Source: Cyclobacteriaceae bacterium
Lineage (GTDB): Bacteria > Bacteroidota > Bacteroidia > Cytophagales > Cyclobacteriaceae
Assembly (NCBI GenBank): GCA_016787565.1
Contig: JAEUUG010000003.1
Location: 581,510 to 645,509 of the forward strand
Length of the DNA: 64,000 nucleotides
Direction: 5' to 3'
This document shows, piece after piece, positions 60,701 to 64,000 of the stretch (its first letter is position 1; every line of letters begins with the position of its first letter). The notes under the pieces are model-generated. The model was not told the origin of the DNA and did not search any database. It worked only from the letters and a program-made list of their open reading frames with translations. The position numbers and the translations under genes were made by a program.

Positions 60701-63700
60701 GGTCAGGTTTATACCTTACGATGGACCATCAGTAATGGCTTGTGTGCCCCCAGTTCAGATGATGTTCAAATTACTTTTCTGTCTACGCCAAGTGTAGCCG
60801 ATGCCGGTCCAGCAAGCATCGATCAGTGTAACACCAGTACGTTCACGATGAGTGCGACTGCTCCTGTAGTCGGCACTGGCACGTGGACAGTTCAAAGTGG
60901 TACAGCTACGATCACCAATCCTTCCTTAGCCACGACAACCGTTACCGGGATAGCCGCGGGCACGAGTGCTACGCTGCGCTGGACAGTAGGGAATGGCACA
61001 TGTCCATCAACCTTTGATGATATTGTATTGACGAATGCAGCATTGGCTCCTGTGGCGAATGCCGGACCGGATCAGACGCAGTGTAACACGGCCACGTTTA
61101 CATTGGCAGGAAATGCGGCAGCCCCGGGCACGGGCACCTGGGTTATCCAGAGTGGTCCGGGCGTGGTTACCACACCGGGCTCGCCCACCAGTACGGTTAC
61201 GGGTGTAACAGCAGGCGGAGCGCCAACGGTAGTGCGCTGGACGATCAGCAATGGAGTATGCGCCAGTACTTTTGATGATGTAGTACTGATCAACAATGCT
61301 ACGCCAAGTGTAGCCGATGCCGGTCCAGCAAGCATCCATCAGTGTATCACCAGTACGTTCGTAATGAATGCAACTGTTCCTGTAGTGGGCAGTGGTGTTT
61401 GGACAGTTCAAAGTGGTACAGCTACGATCACCAATCCTTCCTTAGCCACGACAACAGTTACCGGTATAGCCGCGGGCAGTAGTGCTACGCTGCGCTGGAC
61501 AGTAGGGAATGGCACATGTCCATCAACCTTTGATGATATTGTATTGACGAATGTAGCGCTGGCTCCGGTAGCGAATGCCGGACCGGATCAGACGCAGTGT
61601 AACACGGCCACGTTTACATTGGCAGGCAATGCGGCAGCCCCGGGCACGGGCACCTGGGTAATCCAGAGTGGACCGGGCGTGGTGACCACCCCGGGCTCAC
61701 CCACCAGTACGGTTACGGGTGTAACAGCAGGGGGAGCGCCAACGGTAGTCCGCTGGACGATCAGCAACGGAGTATGCGCCAGTACTTTTGATGAAGTTGT
61801 CCTGATCAACAATGCTACGCCAAGTGTAGCGGATGCAGGTCCGGCCAGTATCGATCAGTGTAACACCAGTACGTTCGTGATGAATGCGACTGCTCCTGTA
61901 GTAGGGAGTGGGACATGGAGCGTTCAAAGCGGTATTGCGACCATAACAAACCCTACCTCACCAAGTACAACAATCACAGGCATAACGGCTGGTACGAGTG
62001 CCACCTTACGGTGGACGGTAGGCAACGGCACGTGCCCGACAACTTTTGATGATATCGTATTGACGAATGCAGCGTTGGCCCCGGTGGCGAATGCGGGTGC
62101 GGATCAGACGCAGTGTAATACATCAACCTTTACATTGGCAGGAAATGCAGCTGCACCGGGAACCGGACTCTGGGTTATCCAGAGTGGACCGGGCGTGGTG
62201 ACCACACCGGGTTCTCCCACCAGTACGGTAACAGGGGTGACAGCAGGCGGAGCGCCAACAGTTGTCCGCTGGACGATCAGCAACGGAGTATGTGCGAGTA
62301 CTTTTGATGATGTGGTGTTGATCAATAATGCCACACCAAGTATAGCGGATGCAGGCCCAGCAAGTATCGATCAGTGTAACACGAGTACGTTCGTGATGAA
62401 TGCGACTGCTCCTGTAGTCGGCACTGGCACGTGGACAGTTCAAAGTGGTACAGCTACGATCACCAATCCTTCCTTAGCCACGACAACCGTTACCGGGATA
62501 GCAGCGGGCACGAGTGCTACGCTGCGCTGGACGGTTGGTAACGGCACATGTCCATCAACCTTTGATGATATTGTATTGACGAATGCAGCGCTGGCTCCGG
62601 TGGCGAATGCCGGACCGGATCAGACGCAGTGTAACACCGCCACGTTTACATTGGCAGGCAATGCGGCAGCCCCGGGCACGGGCACCTGGGTTATCCAGAG
62701 TGGTCCGGGCGTGGTGACTACACCAGGCTCACCTACGAGTACGGTGACAGGCGTAACAGCAGGCGGAGCACCGACTGTTGTGCGCTGGACGATCAGCAAC
62801 GGAGTATGTAGTACTTTTGATGATGTTGTGTTGATTAACAATGTTGATCCATTCGTTACAACCCCCTCTAATCAGGTGCTGTGTGCGGGTTCAGCAACAA
62901 CAGCTATTACTTTTTCAGGTAATGCTTCTCAATACAGTTGGACCAACGACAAACCATCTATTGGATTACCAGCCAGTGGCATTGGTAACATTGATTCGTT
63001 CACAGCACTTAATGCTACAGGCTCACCTGTCTTGGCAACGATTACAATTTCTCCAATAAGTGGTCCGTGTATTGGAACACAGCAAAGCTTTACCATCACA
63101 GTAAATCCTGTTCCGGTGATCAACCCGATTGCCAATGTAGCAACAGGAACAGGCGTAGTTGTTGGCCCGATAGCATTAACAACAAGTGCGTTGGGTGGTG
63201 AGAATTTTACATGGAGCGGAGGCGCGGCTGTGGGATTACCCGATGGCTCAGGTCCGGCTTCTATCCCGGCATTTACTACTACTAATCCAGGCATTACACC
63301 TCTGTCTGCTGTAGTATCCGTTTTTGCTGCTAAGGATGGCTGTACTGGCCCTACCCGCGATTTTAACATTACGGTTTACCCTGTTCCTGGTGCGTTAGCA
63401 GGCGATCAAAATATTTGCAGTGGAAGTTTTTCCAGCGTTCTTATTACAGCCACCGTGGTTGGCACAACCTTTAGTTGGGACATTGGAACAGTTACAGGAT
63501 CGGTTTCAGGACAATCGCCAGGAAGCGGACCAGTGATCGCTCAGCAACTTACCAGTGTGGCGGGTGGCGTGGTTGAGTATGTCATTACACCTACCGCGTT
63601 TGGAATTGAGGGACCTACAACTTCAGTGTTTGTCAGCGTGCTTCCAACACCCGTTGGAAATGGAGTTTCAGCAGGAACCCATGCAATCTGCTCCGGATCA

Positions 63701-64000
63701 TCACTCAATATTGCCCCTTCGGCCAGTGTACTGGGAACCACCTTTACCTGGACGGGGAGCAACGGTAGTGGGGGGATAGGCAACATCACCGATACACCTG
63801 TCAACGCAACGAATTCGCCAGTTGATATCACATATACGGTAATACCAACCGGTCCTGCACCAACATTTTGTGTTGGTGCACCTTTCACGATTGTGGTGAC
63901 CGTGAACCCGAATCCGGGCTTTACCGCTACAAATAACGCTGCTGCAATTTGCAGTGGAGCAAGCGCAAGCATTCTATTCAATAGTTCTACCACCGGACAT
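57710..64000 (+). CDS. Giant secreted repeat protein, 5' part (runs off the window)
   Basis: The frame opens after a TGA at 57707 and stays open to the window end, at least 2097 residues. The only upstream start is TTG at 57710, which gives a good signal peptide (MRTIPTYPFYNFLRIAIVL then cleavage near NAQ, residue 33). Residues from about 60 to 750 are beta-helix-like with autotransporter-associated (PATR-type) units such as GSGTLTLSGANTFTGGT. At residues 1026-1713 lie four 172-residue tandem repeats, each of two 86-residue Ig/PKD-like modules with one Cys near the start and one near the end. More PKD-like modules follow (GDQNICSG). Such proteins are usually exported by type IX secretion; the C-terminal sorting domain is outside the window. 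Confidence 0.85.
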   Translation, partial: MRTIPTYPFYNFLRIAIVLMAVFFGFLSELNAQTRFSVASGDWNDPAVWSATSGGAGGASPPVAGNAVQLERGFTVTVNTATAACASVQLGGTVTGTGAGTLVFNAGSQLTVSGAVMLGNTGSTFRFGTINMTAGGTLICQSISSNSTTDVFTEGTGTLQLTANNTLPTNDTGNQFGAFNNLTINGGTTTLGKSISIAGTLNVNAGVFALGANNVTSVGAVSMNGTSITGSGILTLAGNVTNIAGGTQATISAPIALGGATRTFNVNDGAAVPDLLLSGIVSGTGGILKAGAGSMNLAAVNTYSGSTTVSTGILRIASTGGAIPDGSALTIAAGSTFDLNGNDEAVGSIAGAGTITSSASGSMTLTTGGDNNNTVFSGIIQNGSATLVSLVKNGSGTLTLSGANTFTGGTLLNAGGININNANALGAATGAFTIAGGTINNTTGGPLTLANYPQAWNGDFTFGGTQSLNLGTGPVTLTGNRQVTVSANTLTVGGIVSGSFNLTKAGAGTLNLGTNAVTLNSLIINAGTVTSTTGTLSIAADLTVAGTFNHNNGTVHYNGTSTQSVAQVTYNNLMLSGTGQKNATGNVTCANLDNAAVLDMGANTLSVSGATTNTGTIRFSGASNGLAISSGTIEYYGASQNITAGTYNNLTINQSGGEALLAGNVTVNGTLTLASRNLNLNGYTLTLGSGAVAVAGGPFSSSKMIIATGGSEVRKVFAGVGSYTFPIGDNTGMLEYSPITVNVNAGTFGTPYVGVSVVDSKHPNNASVTHFLSRYWNVTNSGITNASITASYVAADISGTEASGSAAQLDGTFSQTSNGWIKYSALAGNTLTAANAPLTSGQASAFTGITGANPAVSILGGGGTICIGGSVGLTASVVGGDPSILYTWTPAAGLSATTVSNPSATPTVTTAYSVSIRDGNGILATSPSSTITVDQSPTVAAAGTDQIFCGTSVTLAANVPVTGTGVWSFAPGGNPDALPLTAFSNTALPNSTFTGTTGQVYTLRWTISNGLCAPSSDDVQITFLSTPSVADAGPASIDQCNTSTFTMSATAPVVGTGTWTVQSGTATITNPSLATTTVTGIAAGTSATLRWTVGNGTCPSTFDDIVLTNAALAPVANAGPDQTQCNTATFTLAGNAAAPGTGTWVIQSGPGVVTTPGSPTSTVTGVTAGGAPTVVRWTISNGVCASTFDDVVLINNATPSVADAGPASIHQCITSTFVMNATVPVVGSGVWTVQSGTATITNPSLATTTVTGIAAGSSATLRWTVGNGTCPSTFDDIVLTNVALAPVANAGPDQTQCNTATFTLAGNAAAPGTGTWVIQSGPGVVTTPGSPTSTVTGVTAGGAPTVVRWTISNGVCASTFDEVVLINNATPSVADAGPASIDQCNTSTFVMNATAPVVGSGTWSVQSGIATITNPTSPSTTITGITAGTSATLRWTVGNGTCPTTFDDIVLTNAALAPVANAGADQTQCNTSTFTLAGNAAAPGTGLWVIQSGPGVVTTPGSPTSTVTGVTAGGAPTVVRWTISNGVCASTFDDVVLINNATPSIADAGPASIDQCNTSTFVMNATAPVVGTGTWTVQSGTATITNPSLATTTVTGIAAGTSATLRWTVGNGTCPSTFDDIVLTNAALAPVANAGPDQTQCNTATFTLAGNAAAPGTGTWVIQSGPGVVTTPGSPTSTVTGVTAGGAPTVVRWTISNGVCSTFDDVVLINNVDPFVTTPSNQVLCAGSATTAITFSGNASQYSWTNDKPSIGLPASGIGNIDSFTALNATGSPVLATITISPISGPCIGTQQSFTITVNPVPVINPIANVATGTGVVVGPIALTTSALGGENFTWSGGAAVGLPDGSGPASIPAFTTTNPGITPLSAVVSVFAAKDGCTGPTRDFNITVYPVPGALAGDQNICSGSFSSVLITATVVGTTFSWDIGTVTGSVSGQSPGSGPVIAQQLTSVAGGVVEYVITPTAFGIEGPTTSVFVSVLPTPVGNGVSAGTHAICSGSSLNIAPSASVLGTTFTWTGSNGSGGIGNITDTPVNATNSPVDITYTVIPTGPAPTFCVGAPFTIVVTVNPNPGFTATNNAAAICSGASASILFNSSTTGH
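60785..62845 (+). repeat. Four tandem 516-bp coding repeats
   Basis: The sequence ACGCCAAGTGTAGC or a close variant starts at 60785, 61301, 61817 and 62333, exactly 516 bases apart. Each unit encodes two diverged 86-residue modules (258 bases each). One three-base deletion in the last unit removes an alanine without shifting the frame. Confidence 0.95.

Noticed and set aside
60785..62845. Repeats as a CRISPR array
   Set aside because: The units are 516 bases, contiguous and coding, with no short repeat/spacer alternation.
57913..63993. Many long open frames on the minus strand opposite the giant protein gene
   Set aside because: They repeat with the 516-bp unit and mirror its codon pattern; the plus-strand frame has a signal peptide and recognisable modules, so these are shadows.

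Overview
The window looks like chromosomal DNA of a Bacteroidota bacterium, most likely of the order Cytophagales. The evidence is moderate GC content, genes with almost no Shine-Dalgarno signals, several boxes matching the Bacteroidota -7 promoter motif TAnnTTTG, DUF5686/carboxypeptidase-like and DUF4199 proteins, PorT-like outer-membrane barrels, a split transketolase, and a very large repeat-rich secreted protein of the kind normally exported by type IX secretion in this phylum. No rRNA, tRNA, CRISPR array or prophage was recognised.

Layout. 0-5 kb: the 3' end of an OPT transporter, a lipoprotein/TerB-like pair, groES-groEL and an unknown conserved gene. 5-18 kb, mostly minus strand: dapA, ligA, an M1 peptidase, an ECF sigma/putative anti-sigma/Spy-like/barrel group, serC, a voltage-gated-type K+ channel, and a fused SerB-SerA protein. 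SerC and the fusion together could supply all three steps of serine synthesis within about 4.5 kb. 18-20 kb: an arsenic group (arsR, arsM, arsN2-like) with a perfect 20-bp palindrome in front of arsR. 20-31 kb: the two transketolase halves separated by a VWA-domain gene, a FAH/M23 peptidase/Bcp operon, an M48 lipoprotein, a DEDDh exonuclease with mpl, and dnaB.

32-40 kb is the accessory part: a lipoprotein with an unusual CX4CH cytochrome-like motif, TPR proteins, a 3'-truncated REP-associated (RAYT/Y1) transposase among several palindromic elements, unknown envelope proteins and a broken ParE-type toxin gene. 40-48 kb is housekeeping: etfBA, a bifunctional nuclease, a NupC-type transporter, trmH, a DUF218 protein and a DUF5686 protein. 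48-52 kb is the classical thrS-infC-rpmI-rplT operon, where infC has no ATG, GTG or TTG start at its conserved N-terminus and probably begins at ATT. It ends in a strong terminator.

52-64 kb is the most unusual part. A tight three-gene operon encodes a membrane-anchored STAND NTPase with WD40-like repeats, an outer-membrane barrel with a helical-repeat N-terminus and a propeller-like lipoprotein. It is followed by the 5' part of a giant secreted protein (at least 2097 residues) that runs off the window. That protein has autotransporter-type beta-strand repeats and then four near-identical 516-bp tandem repeats, each made of two diverged 86-residue Ig/PKD-like modules. I suggest this locus could be an envelope-spanning surface system, but that link is inference from gene order and predicted topology.
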